DNA of 28,216 nt from Chloroflexota bacterium (GCA_024278255.1 JAJRTP010000522.1:1-28216), one strand, 5' to 3'. Counted from the stretch's first letter, positions 15,458-22,880 are shown. Notes: a model not told the origin generated them from the letters alone. Program-made: numbers and translations.

Positions 15458-16252
15458 ATGCTCTCGCTCAACAATATTGAAGTCATCTACAACGACGTCA
15501 TCCTGGTGCTGAAAGGGATGTCCATGGCCGTGCCGCAGGGGAAGATTGTGGCCTTGCTGGGGTCCAATGGCGCGGGAAAGTCCACTACGCTCAAAGCCAT
15601 TTCCGGGCTGCTCAAGCCGGAAGATGGCGAGGTGACGGATGGCAGTATTGTTTTTGAGGATACCGAGATTCAAGACCTGGATGCGGCCGATATTGTGCGG
15701 CGAGGTATTTTCCAGGTGATGGAAGGGCGGCGGGTGTTTGAGCATCTCAGCACGGAAGAAAATCTGATTGCCGGAGGATATACGCGCAAAGACCGGCAGG
15801 CAGCCAAACGGGACATGCAGCAGGTGTACGAGTACTTTCCCCGTCTGGCAGATCGCCGTCACCAGACGGCCGGTTATCTTTCCGGCGGCGAGCAGCAAAT
15901 GTTGGCAATTGGCCGGGCGCTGATGGCCCGGCCCCAACTCATCATGCTGGATGAGCCGTCTTTGGGGCTGGCTCCGCTGCTGGTGCGGGAAATCTTTGGC
16001 ATTATTCAGCGCATCAATGAGGAACAGGGTACGACGATTTTGCTGGTGGAACAGAACGCCCGTTTGGCCCTGGACGTGGCGGATTATGCGTATATTATGG
16101 AAAACGGCCGTATCGTCCTGGACGGCACACCGCAAACCCTCAAAGACAATGCCGACGTGCGCGAATTTTACCTGGGCCTCAATGAAGTCGGCGCACGCAA
16201 AAGCTACCGGGACGTGAAACATTACAAACGGCGCAAGCGGTGGCTGTCTTGA
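15458..16252 (+). CDS. livF: ABC transporter ATP-binding protein LivF
   Basis: A 264-aa ATPase with Walker A GSNGAGKS (35-42), FQVMEGRRVFEHLSTEENL, which is typical of LivF, the signature YLSGGEQQMLAIGRAL and Walker B LIMLDEPSLGLAPLLV. It acts as a heterodimer with LivG. It has CGGAG seven bases before the ATG. The C-terminal tail (YRDVKHYKRRKRWLS) is basic and slightly longer than usual. Its TGA is followed at once by the CGTATTGCGTA hairpin. Confidence 0.93.
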   Translation: MLSLNNIEVIYNDVILVLKGMSMAVPQGKIVALLGSNGAGKSTTLKAISGLLKPEDGEVTDGSIVFEDTEIQDLDAADIVRRGIFQVMEGRRVFEHLSTEENLIAGGYTRKDRQAAKRDMQQVYEYFPRLADRRHQTAGYLSGGEQQMLAIGRALMARPQLIMLDEPSLGLAPLLVREIFGIIQRINEEQGTTILLVEQNARLALDVADYAYIMENGRIVLDGTPQTLKDNADVREFYLGLNEVGARKSYRDVKHYKRRKRWLS

Positions 16253-16287
16253 CGTATTGCGTAATTTTCTACGCAATACGTAATACG
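16253..16287. repeat. Hairpin after the livF stop
   Basis: CGTATTGCGTA (16253-16263) pairs perfectly with TACGCAATACG (16270-16280) around a six-base loop. It abuts the TGA, exactly as after livG. Confidence 0.85.
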
Positions 16288-16295
16288 CCCAAATT

Positions 16296-16754
16296 GTGCA
16301 AATGAATACGACAACTTCTACCCGGCTGCCGGAACACGGCAGTTGTTTTATTTGTGGCAGCGAGAATCCCAAGAGTATGGGGTTGGTTTGGTATGAGACG
16401 GCGGGGGAGGACGGCCGTAACCTGATCTTTGCCGAATTTGAGTTTACGCTGGCCGAACAGGGGCCGCCGGGCCACGCGCATGGCGGGGCGACGTCGGCGG
16501 TAGTAGATGAGGCTATGGGGGCGGCTGTCTGGCGTTCCGGCTTAAAAGTTGTCCTGGCGAATCTGAACTTGAATTTTCACAAACCGATGCCCTTGAACGT
16601 ACCGGTGCGGGTGGAAGCGTGGCTGGAGCGGACGGAGGGGCGCAAGGCGTATGCTTTTGGCCGCATTTTGTTGCCGGATGGGGCAACGGCCGTATCCGGA
16701 ACCGGCCTCTACGTGCAGGCCCCCCATCTGTTTACCTTCGGCTTTTACGGGTAG
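16296..16754 (+). CDS. PaaI-type hot-dog acyl-CoA thioesterase
   Basis: A 152-aa single-domain hot-dog protein. It has CFICGSENPKSMGL near the N-terminus, an AHGGATSAVVDEAMGAAVW helix carrying the usual catalytic acidic residue, and strands such as LNLNFHKPMPLNVPVRVEAW. The family hydrolyses small to medium acyl-CoA thioesters. The gene follows livF with only the hairpin between, so it may work with the embedded acyl-CoA ligase by releasing CoA from dead-end products. An ATG two codons later (16302) is an equal alternative start. Its stop codon TAG is the first part of the 28-bp palindrome at 16751. Confidence 0.8.
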   Translation: MQMNTTTSTRLPEHGSCFICGSENPKSMGLVWYETAGEDGRNLIFAEFEFTLAEQGPPGHAHGGATSAVVDEAMGAAVWRSGLKVVLANLNLNFHKPMPLNVPVRVEAWLERTEGRKAYAFGRILLPDGATAVSGTGLYVQAPHLFTFGFYG

Positions 16755-16778
16755 GACAAGTTTGCAAACTTGTCCTAC
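16751..16778. terminator. 28-bp perfect palindrome shared by two convergent gene ends
   Basis: The half-site GTAGGACAAGTTTG is followed by its exact complement. Its left end gives TAG for the plus-strand thioesterase (16752-16754), and its right end gives TAG for the minus-strand 406-aa gene (16775-16777). It has one base change per arm relative to the copy at 8146-8173, and the changes compensate. A bidirectional terminator or 3'-end stabilising hairpin is likely, though it lacks a U-run. Confidence 0.75.
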
Positions 16779-17995
16779 GGTTGGTAGCGCAAATAGAAGG
16801 GCAGCGTAAACTCCCCCCGGTCGGCGTTCAGGGTGATGGATTTGCGTTCTGTTTCGCCGCCGAAATCACGCGGCCAGGTTATATCCACGTCATACGTCAG
16901 GCCGGAATGGACGCGCACGGGCAGTTCGCACATCAAGACACCGCTGCGGTTGGTTGTGCCGGCCACGTTGGCCTTGACGCCCTGGCAGGCCACATACACT
17001 TGCACTCCGTACAAGCCCGGCCCGTCCTGATATTCCTGCACCAAAATGCGCAGTTTGGTTGTCGTCAGCTTTTCTTTGCGGCCGAACCGTTTTTGCACGG
17101 CCTGGCCCATGCTGTTGTTGCTGCTGGTGGGTGACGGCCGTGTCTGTGTCTGTGTAGCTGGCGGCGTGGGCGATGTGGTTTGTTCCGGGGTGATGCGAAT
17201 GGGCTGGCGCACGGCCGTTTGCCGGGGCGCATTCTCCAAATCTTCGGCCGTAATCGTAATGGCTGGCTGACGGATCACGCCGGGCGGGATCGGTTCATCC
17301 GGGTCAATCGTCACCGTTTCCCGCGCCACTTCCGGGTAACGCACCGGAGCCGGTACGCGGTAATGGGGCGGGGCGGGGACGATGGGCGGCTGCTCCGGTA
17401 ATTCGTCCAGTGTGGGGGTGGTAGATACGGCCGTGGGATCATACGCCACCTGTTTAATCAATTTATCTCGCTCCGTTGCCGTGCGCTGTACCTGCTGCCG
17501 CATAAAGCGGGCGGCTCGTTTTACCACCTGTCCCGCCGGGCTGTACTCGCCGGGTGGGGAAGCGGGGTCTAGCTGGTAGAGTGGATAGCCGCTCTTCCAG
17601 GCATAAGCGGCAATGGAAAGTGAATGCCAGGGAATAACGGGCTTGTCCTGAGCAGCGTCGAAAGCAGCTGCGCCGCTGGTGGCGACCAATGCCTGGACTT
17701 CTTCATTTTCGGCCAGTTCGCTGGTGGTTAGTAGATCGTAGAGGGCCAGGCGCACGGCCGTATCATTTTCCATCAGCCGGGCGAAATCATTCAATGTCGG
17801 GTCATCAATCGTTTTGGTTGCCCGCAGCAATGCTTTCGCCCGCGATTCGGTGAAATCCGGTACCGGCTCATCACTCTGATTTAAGTCAGCTACCAACCAA
17901 CCCCGCAGCCGTTGGCCGAATATAGCCAGATGTGCATCATCTAAATTTGTCTGTAACATTTCCAATGCCAGGTCCCCCATAAGAACCTTCTCCAT
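16775..17995 (-). CDS. Protein of unknown function: helical N-terminus, Pro-rich linker, beta-rich C-terminal domain
   Basis: A 406-aa protein I do not recognise. Residues 1-190 look mostly helical (LMGDLALEMLQTNLDDAHLA...; QQVQRTATERDKLIKQV). Residues 200-310 are low in complexity and rich in Pro, Thr and Gln. Residues 318-406 form a beta-rich domain (LRILVQEYQDGPGLYGVQVY; TTNRSGVLMCELPVRVHSGL; DFGGETERKSITLNADRGEF) with the look of a carboxypeptidase-regulatory or Ig-like sandwich. No signal peptide or membrane segment is seen, so it is probably cytoplasmic. It is the last gene of the minus-strand cluster that starts with the split dynamin-like GTPase. Four ACGGCCGT octamers lie in it. Confidence 0.75.
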   Translation of the reverse strand: MEKVLMGDLALEMLQTNLDDAHLAIFGQRLRGWLVADLNQSDEPVPDFTESRAKALLRATKTIDDPTLNDFARLMENDTAVRLALYDLLTTSELAENEEVQALVATSGAAAFDAAQDKPVIPWHSLSIAAYAWKSGYPLYQLDPASPPGEYSPAGQVVKRAARFMRQQVQRTATERDKLIKQVAYDPTAVSTTPTLDELPEQPPIVPAPPHYRVPAPVRYPEVARETVTIDPDEPIPPGVIRQPAITITAEDLENAPRQTAVRQPIRITPEQTTSPTPPATQTQTRPSPTSSNNSMGQAVQKRFGRKEKLTTTKLRILVQEYQDGPGLYGVQVYVACQGVKANVAGTTNRSGVLMCELPVRVHSGLTYDVDITWPRDFGGETERKSITLNADRGEFTLPFYLRYQP

Positions 17996-18006
17996 TTATG
18001 CCGTTT

Positions 18007-18072
18007 GTAGGGGCGACCCTCGTTGTCGCCCAGTGGTCGCCCCAACTGGGCAGGCACAAGGCCAGCCCCTAC
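18007..18072. repeat. GTAG...CTAC-bounded two-hairpin repeat
   Basis: The outer arms GTAGGGGC (18007-18014) and GCCCCTAC-like sequence (ending at 18072) enclose two hairpins: one around GGCGAC/GTCGCC and one around CAGT/ACTG. It lies between the 98-aa gene and the 406-aa gene. Similar GTAGGGGCGACC elements are common dispersed repeats in many bacteria. Confidence 0.7.
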
Positions 18073-18073
18073 G

Positions 18074-18370
18074 TTAACCGGGAATCCAAATTTTCTTGGC
18101 CTTGATTATTTCTGCCTCAAGCGGCAGGGGTAGTTTTTCCGATGATTTGGTGAAAAATGCCAGCCCCTTATGCCCAAACAGGTATTGATAATTTTTGTTG
18201 ATCGTGCCACCTGTAGCCGTGATCACCAAAGGCATTTCCACCTTATCCAGCATACTCAAAAACTCCGGTGGCTCCATGTTCACAATAACGCCGGAGGCTT
18301 TGATCGCTTGGGCGACTTCGGCCGCTGCTATAGCTGCGCTGCTGGCTGCTGCTCCACCTGCAAATGCCAT
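18074..18370 (-). CDS. Small protein of unknown function (98 aa)
   Basis: The start is chosen at ATG 18370 because GGAGGTGTAAC directly precedes it; a longer frame to 18463 would translate the upstream inverted repeat. The N-terminus is an Ala-rich helix (AGGAAASSAAIAAAEVAQAI). The rest is a compact alpha/beta piece: VNMEPPEFLSMLDKVEMPLV, then ITATGGTINKNYQYLFGHKG, then LAFFTKSSEKLPLP, ending in KAKKIWIPG. I have seen similar small 'MPLV(I/V)TA.GG...KNYQYL...KGL.F(Y/F)TKS' proteins in Chloroflexota but know of no function. It sits between the GTPase and the 406-aa gene, and all three read the same way. Confidence 0.7.
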   Translation of the reverse strand: MAFAGGAAASSAAIAAAEVAQAIKASGVIVNMEPPEFLSMLDKVEMPLVITATGGTINKNYQYLFGHKGLAFFTKSSEKLPLPLEAEIIKAKKIWIPG

Positions 18371-18385
18371 GTTACACCTCCATTC

Positions 18386-18418
18386 ATTTTCCCGGAAACT
18401 GCCAGTTTCCGGGAAAAT
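18386..18418. repeat. 15-bp perfect inverted repeat, relative of the 931-980 element
   Basis: ATTTTCCCGGAAACT (18386-18400), loop GCC, AGTTTCCGGGAAAAT (18404-18418). It fills the gap between the GTPase C-terminal ORF and the 98-aa gene. It shares TTTTCCCGGAAAC with the repeat between the two JAB genes. Confidence 0.85.
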
Positions 18419-18420
18419 CA

Positions 18421-20253
18421 CTAAATCGCCACACTCACTTCCAGCTTGTGCAGCCCTTCCCACACCCGCATCAACTCTTCCATATCGGAGACCGACTCCA
18501 GGTCAACTTCCATTGCTTCCCGCAGTTCCGAGTCTTGCAAGTTGCGGTCATGCTGCTTGAGCATCGGTTTGACGATATAATTGTTGTAATCCCGTTCCGC
18601 TTTGGTCGCTTCCAGCCAGAAGAGGCGGCGCAGGCGGGGCAGCAGGTCGTCGTCGCTGAACAGATCGTTGATGATGTCGCCAAAGACGCGGTTAACTTTG
18701 ACGGAGAGATTGTCCAGCATGTCGGCGTAGCTCATTTCCAGCTCGGCCGCTTCCTGTTTTTCCTCGCCCAGGAAGCTGATGTCGAAATCAGGTTCCGTTT
18801 GGGGCGCGGGTTCGTCCAGGATATTGATCTGGACGTCGGCTTCGGGGACGGCTTCAGTTTCGGTTTCGGCTACGGCCGTTTGACTGTTATTGGCCGGTTG
18901 AGGGGCATTAGCTGCCATCTCCTCGCGCACCGCTTCCACGCCATACAGAGCCGCATCCAACAGCCGCTCATTGGTGTTAAGCGCCAGTTCCTGTTCCGCT
19001 TGTTCCAACCGGAAGTTGACAGAGCGCTCCGGCTTCATCAATTCATACATCGTCGCCTGGCGGCAGACCGAGCGGTAATTGCGGTCTACCCGGTTGGTCA
19101 GGGCGTCAAACGCTTCGCGCAGGTCGCCATTTTCTAACGATTCGCCGGGGATGCTGTAACGATAGTCACGGCCGTAACTGGCTCGTTCCAGCCGTGTGTA
19201 AATTTCATGCGCTTCCAGGGTGCGCCGCAGTTCATCCGTCACCACGTTGGCCGCCTGGGGCATAAATTGGGAAACGGCATCCTGCATGGTCAATTCCACC
19301 TGGAACAAGATGCGTTTGATAGGAATTTCAATCCCACTGCTACCCCAGATGAGATTGTCATACGTCACGTCCCGATCATCCCAATATTCTGTGCCGTAGC
19401 TTTCCAGCAGCGTATCAATTTCCCGCTGCACCGCATCCTGCACCATGCTTTTGATACCGTTGAGCGTGGGGCGTAACATGCCGCGGAAGCGGGCGTCGCT
19501 GTTGGTGTGGGCGCTCATGTCCAGCAGAGCGTTGTGGTAAGCGCGGGGCAGTTCCTTTTGCAAGCGGATGAGCAGATTTTCGTAGCGCCGTTCCTGCAAC
19601 TGTTCCCAGCTATTGGCAAACGGCGGATGGACGCCGCGGGCGGCCAACTGTTTCTCATAGTAGAAACGGAGCGATTGCAGGGCGTTGCGGATGCGAGTAG
19701 CCGCTTCCTTTAACTGGCTGCGCACCCGTTCCGTCTGGATAAATTCAATGAGGTTGTCCCGCAGCAGAGGAATTTCGCTCAACTTGAGGAGCGCCTCTTT
19801 CGTGTCTGGGTCCAGCGGATCATCCGCGTTAACGGGCCCCAGTTGATCGTCGAATACTTTCAAGATGCGTTCCGTCTCGCTGGCAAATTCGGCCGGCGCT
19901 TCATCCGGGTCTTCCACGTACAGAGCGGACGGGGACATGACCAGGAAATACGGCCGGTTGTCACCTCGGTCACGGTACCGTTCCCAATAGTTGGGGGCGA
20001 TATAGCGCGTCACTTCTTTGATTTCCAGTTCCGCTTCCGGCAGGCCGGAGTTGAGCCGGTCAAACGCCTGGCGCACGTGGCCGCCATTGACCACCAGGAA
20101 GATTTTGGAGGCCGCTTCGTCCAGGTCGGCGCCGGTCAGCCCGGTCAGCCGGTTTTCCTTGATCCAGTTAACGGCCGAGAGCGATTTCATCTCGTCCACG
20201 CGCTGCCGTCCGGCGTCCGTCACCAGGACGATCATCGCGTCTTCCTTCTTCAT
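18421..20253 (-). CDS. Dynamin-like GTPase, C-terminal part (after an in-frame UAG)
   Basis: A 610-codon frame that continues the upstream ORF without a shift; only a TAG codon separates them. It begins MKKEDAMIVLVTDAGRQRVD, the post-G3 strand of a dynamin-type G domain. The segment KIFLVVNGGHVRQAF sits where the G4 motif should be. Long helical regions follow (TKEALLKLSEIPLLRDNLIE; RVRSQLKEAATRIRNALQSL), as in dynamin stalks. An acidic low-complexity stretch (about 445-500) and a helical C-terminus complete it. Alone it lacks the P-loop and cannot bind GTP. It could be made by reinitiation at the ATG that touches the TAG, by readthrough, or be the tail of a pseudogene. A membrane-remodelling or membrane-sensing role is inferred from the family. 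Confidence 0.75.
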   Translation of the reverse strand: MKKEDAMIVLVTDAGRQRVDEMKSLSAVNWIKENRLTGLTGADLDEAASKIFLVVNGGHVRQAFDRLNSGLPEAELEIKEVTRYIAPNYWERYRDRGDNRPYFLVMSPSALYVEDPDEAPAEFASETERILKVFDDQLGPVNADDPLDPDTKEALLKLSEIPLLRDNLIEFIQTERVRSQLKEAATRIRNALQSLRFYYEKQLAARGVHPPFANSWEQLQERRYENLLIRLQKELPRAYHNALLDMSAHTNSDARFRGMLRPTLNGIKSMVQDAVQREIDTLLESYGTEYWDDRDVTYDNLIWGSSGIEIPIKRILFQVELTMQDAVSQFMPQAANVVTDELRRTLEAHEIYTRLERASYGRDYRYSIPGESLENGDLREAFDALTNRVDRNYRSVCRQATMYELMKPERSVNFRLEQAEQELALNTNERLLDAALYGVEAVREEMAANAPQPANNSQTAVAETETEAVPEADVQINILDEPAPQTEPDFDISFLGEEKQEAAELEMSYADMLDNLSVKVNRVFGDIINDLFSDDDLLPRLRRLFWLEATKAERDYNNYIVKPMLKQHDRNLQDSELREAMEVDLESVSDMEELMRVWEGLHKLEVSVAI

Positions 20254-21084
20254 CTATTCCAGGGTGATGGCTTCGTGCAGCTTCATCCCCGCGCCCAAAC
20301 CGGGCACATCCACAATGCGCAGGTAGCCGTTCATCAGCAAATTGGGCATGTCCGGCCGGGGATGAATGCGGAAGGTGGCCGATTTGATGAGGCGGATTTG
20401 GCGCTGCTCGCTGCCTTTGAAGCCGTCTTCCCGCAGGTGGCGCAAGGAATCTTCGTTGTCCAGGATGAGGCTTTGCGGGGCCGGGGGGCCATCATTGTAT
20501 AAATCCTGGTTGTGTTCGTAGGAGTTGGCACAGTCAATCAGGATTTCCAGGTATTCGTCCCGTTCGGTTTTAGCAGCGCCTTTGTTTTCTTCCGCTATGG
20601 CGGCGATGGTCTCGCGGGCCTGTTCCCGTTCGGCGTCGTTGGTGATGTCGAACCCTTCAATCTGGGCCAGTTGGCACAGACGGCGCACCCGTTGGGCAAA
20701 TTCTTCCTTTGTCCAGTAGGTGAGGACGAGGGATTCGGCTTCCCCTTCGTCGGCTTGTTCAATGTAGACGATGGTGCCGGTAACGGCCGTAACCGCCCCA
20801 GTCGGCAGTAAATTGCGTCCCAACAAGGCATTGATGAGCGTGCTTTTGCCCACGCCTGTACCGCCAAAGAAGACCAGCGTATAGGTGCGCTGTTCCAGAA
20901 TCTTTTGGGCAATATCAATGCTTTGCTGCGCCTGGGGCACGGCGCGGATGAGATAATCGCGGGTTTGGTCAATTGTTTGTTGTAGTTCAACCCATTGTTC
21001 TAACTGTTCCGGGTTGATGTGGGGCAGAATTTCTAATGATTGGCGCATTTCTGCATATTTGTCGGTTTTCTTCTTGGAACTCAT
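20254..21084 (-). CDS. Dynamin-like GTPase, N-terminal part of the G domain (ends at an in-frame UAG)
   Basis: A 276-aa ORF with a leading helix (EQLEQWVELQQTIDQTRDYL), the P-loop GGTGVGKST (74-82), candidate switch Thr residues in LLPTGAVTAVTGTIVY (93-107) and the G3 motif DVPGLGAG (259-266). It stops 14 codons after DVPG, before any G4 motif. The next codon after the TAG is the ATG of the 610-codon ORF in the same frame, so the pair reads as one 887-codon dynamin-family protein with a single nonsense codon. The ribosome site is GGAAGGAAAG before the ATG. It is the first gene of the minus-strand cluster. A sequencing error, a real nonsense mutation or a split protein are all possible. Confidence 0.8.
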   Translation of the reverse strand: MSSKKKTDKYAEMRQSLEILPHINPEQLEQWVELQQTIDQTRDYLIRAVPQAQQSIDIAQKILEQRTYTLVFFGGTGVGKSTLINALLGRNLLPTGAVTAVTGTIVYIEQADEGEAESLVLTYWTKEEFAQRVRRLCQLAQIEGFDITNDAEREQARETIAAIAEENKGAAKTERDEYLEILIDCANSYEHNQDLYNDGPPAPQSLILDNEDSLRHLREDGFKGSEQRQIRLIKSATFRIHPRPDMPNLLMNGYLRIVDVPGLGAGMKLHEAITLE

Positions 21085-21120
21085 AATTTGCTTTCCTTCC
21101 TTGGCTTCCTTATTTAATTT

Positions 21121-21188
21121 AACCGCAGAGATGCAGAGGGCGCGGAGTTTTACTTGTTTCTCTTTGCGTTCTTGGCGTCTTTGCGGTT
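21121..21188. repeat. AACCGCAGAG...GCGGTT inverted repeat upstream of the GTPase
   Basis: AACCGCAGAGATGC pairs imperfectly with GCGTCTTTGCGGTT, with a second inner pairing. It lies in the leader of the GTPase gene. This motif type recurs across many bacterial genomes as a dispersed repeat. The rest of the gap 21085-21385 is AT-rich; I see no firm promoter for the minus-strand cluster. Confidence 0.7.
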
Positions 21189-21320
21189 TTTCTTTTTATT
21201 CATTTTACACCATGAGGCAACCCGCCTGAGTTGCGTGTTGCTATTCTATACGGGATGGGTGGGTAAAGGTTGCAAATCTGAGGGGCAACTCATTTTAATA
21301 TGATTATGTCAAATAGGGGG

Positions 21321-21349
21321 TTGATTTAAGAGAAACTCTATGTTACCAT
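21321..21349 (+). promoter_or_regulatory. Possible promoter for the GNAT gene
   Basis: TTGATT (21321-21326), a 17-base spacer and TACCAT (21344-21349) lie 37 bases before the ATG. The match to consensus is moderate. Confidence 0.35.
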
Positions 21350-21385
21350 GCCAGAATTATGACGCACTGCGTCAGGAGGTGAGTT

Positions 21386-21931
21386 ATGGTTCAAGATAGG
21401 TGGCTCACGACATTTAAGGCAAGGAATGGCATCCCGCTGCGGGTGCGACATTTGGAATATGATGATGCCCCGTATCTGGTGGATTTGTTTGCACATTTGG
21501 GGCCGGACAGCCGGTACCGCCGCTTTTTGCAATCGCTGGATCATCCCAGCCCTACGCGGGTGTGGCAGGAGGCGGAACGGATCGCTCATGCGGCACGGCC
21601 GTATAACGATGGCCTGATTGCTTTTGCCGATTTGCCGGACGAGCCAAATGCGCCGGTAGGCGTCGCCCGCTACATGCGTGTGGAGCCAGGAGTAGCTGAA
21701 ATAGCCATGTCGGTGCGAGATGATATGCAGGGGCAGGGTGTAGGCACGTTCTTGTTTGGTATGCTGGTGGAAGAAGCACGGGAAAATGGCGTGCGCAAAC
21801 TGGTAGGCACGGTGCAAAACAACAACAAAGCGATGTGGATCGTGTTTGACCGCATTCCTTATCCCCTCACTCGTCACCTGACGGGTACAGAATCGGAAAT
21901 GGAGATTGATTTAACGGCACGGAAGGGGTAA
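21386..21931 (+). CDS. GNAT-family N-acetyltransferase
   Basis: A 181-aa GNAT domain. It has an N-terminal GIPLRVRHLEYDDAPYLVDL strand-helix, DSRYRRFLQSL, a beta strand GVARYMRV, EIAMSVRDDMQGQGVGTFLF with the acetyl-CoA pyrophosphate loop QGQGVG, and QNNNKAMWIVFDR. The SRYRRF segment is reminiscent of the GNAT domain of Pat-type protein lysine acetyltransferases, so a protein target is possible. AGGAGG lies seven bases before the ATG. It appears to be a single-gene unit, with a hairpin terminator downstream. The substrate is unknown. Confidence 0.88.
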   Translation: MVQDRWLTTFKARNGIPLRVRHLEYDDAPYLVDLFAHLGPDSRYRRFLQSLDHPSPTRVWQEAERIAHAARPYNDGLIAFADLPDEPNAPVGVARYMRVEPGVAEIAMSVRDDMQGQGVGTFLFGMLVEEARENGVRKLVGTVQNNNKAMWIVFDRIPYPLTRHLTGTESEMEIDLTARKG

Positions 21932-22011
21932 GCAAACAGGCCATTTAGCGCATGTTTTGTGCGGTCTTTTTGCTTAAACTTAAATTACAACAACTCGCCG
22001 CTTGGTGGGAG

Positions 22012-22068
22012 TAAGCCTCTGATTGATCTGCCGGGCATTTTCCGGTGGAGCCAGAGGCTTATTTGTTT
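22012..22068 (+). terminator. Probable terminator after the GNAT gene
   Basis: TAAGCCTCTG (22012-22021) pairs with CAGAGGCTTA (22052-22061), with an inner CCGG/CCGG pairing, followed by T-rich TTTGTTT. Confidence 0.6.
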
Positions 22069-22102
22069 AGAAGTTCAACTTCTCAAAAGAAGTTGAACTT
22101 CT
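22069..22102. repeat. 15-bp perfect hairpin in the leader of the thioredoxin gene
   Basis: AGAAGTTCAACTTCT (22069-22083), loop CAAA, AGAAGTTGAACTTCT (22088-22102). Each arm is itself nearly palindromic. The following 145 bases up to the thioredoxin start hold no feature I recognise beyond small hairpins near 22150-22180. Confidence 0.75.
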
Positions 22103-22247
22103 TGCGTGAAATATGAGAGGGAAATCAATTAAAGGCGTCTCCCGTAATCCTGCTTACCATCAAGGTGAGCAAACTCCCCGTAAAATGATGTTAGTCTCCC
22201 ATAAAGCGGAGTGCTTACTAAAAATAGTTAATGACAGGAGAGTGTGT

Positions 22248-22880
22248 ATGCGGCAAAAAAGAAGATTATTTGGATTTTTTAGTGTGGCGTTGGTGGGAAT
22301 TTTCTTGCTGGCGGCCTGTGGTAATACGGGGCAGGCGGATACGGCCGATCTCCCCCAGGTTCCCGCTGCCGAACAAAACGAAGATGTGGCTGAACTTCAG
22401 GCCAACGTCAGCCAGGCGGCCGGCAACTTGCCCACTGATTTTACCATTTCCATTTACCAGGGCGCCGGTTTGCAGGCAGGCGACGAAGTTCTGTTTTCCG
22501 AATTATTGGCCGACGGGAAACCGGTTGTCCTCAACTTTTGGGCCGGGTTATGCCCGCCTTGCCGGGTGGAAATGCCCGATTTACAGGCGGTGAGCGATGC
22601 TTATCAGGGGCAGGTATTGTTGTTCGGCCTGGATGTTGGCCCTTTTACTGGATTGGGGTCGAATGAAGACGGCCGTAACCTCCTCAACGAACTGTCCATC
22701 ACCTACCCCGCCGGTACCACGGCCGATCCCAACGTCGTCCGCGAATACGGCATCCTCGGTATGCCCACCACCTACTTCATCACCCCCGATGGCGAAATCC
22801 ACGATACCTGGACAGGTTTGCTGACCGAAGAAAAATTGTCTGAATTGGTAGAGGAACTGTTAGCGGCCTCTAATTCGTAA
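22248..22880 (+). CDS. TlpA/ResA-like thioredoxin-fold lipoprotein
   Basis: A 210-aa protein, with the start taken at ATG 22248 where AGGAG lies seven bases upstream; a longer frame from 22113 has no such support. The basic N-terminus MRQKRR and hydrophobic stretch end in a lipobox LAAC (Cys24), so it is anchored on the outer face of the membrane. The thioredoxin domain has the active site CPPC (102-105) in FWAGLCPPCRVEMPDL and the cis-Pro loop YGILGMPTTYFI. It reduces disulfides outside the membrane, for example in cytochrome c maturation, using electrons passed by CcdA, which is the next gene. Confidence 0.9.
   Translation: MRQKRRLFGFFSVALVGIFLLAACGNTGQADTADLPQVPAAEQNEDVAELQANVSQAAGNLPTDFTISIYQGAGLQAGDEVLFSELLADGKPVVLNFWAGLCPPCRVEMPDLQAVSDAYQGQVLLFGLDVGPFTGLGSNEDGRNLLNELSITYPAGTTADPNVVREYGILGMPTTYFITPDGEIHDTWTGLLTEEKLSELVEELLAASNS

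Noticed and set aside
18371..18463. Longer N-terminus for the 98-aa protein
   Set aside because: It would read through the inverted repeat and into the GTPase ORF; GGAGGTGTAAC fits the ATG at 18370.
20254..20256. UAG reassigned to an amino acid in this organism
   Set aside because: Several other genes here end cleanly at TAG (regulator, thioesterase, 406-aa gene, ubiquitin-like gene), so UAG works as a stop.
22113..22247. Longer N-terminus for the thioredoxin lipoprotein
   Set aside because: It would bury the signal peptide and lipobox 45 residues inside the protein; the ATG at 22248 has a good ribosome site.
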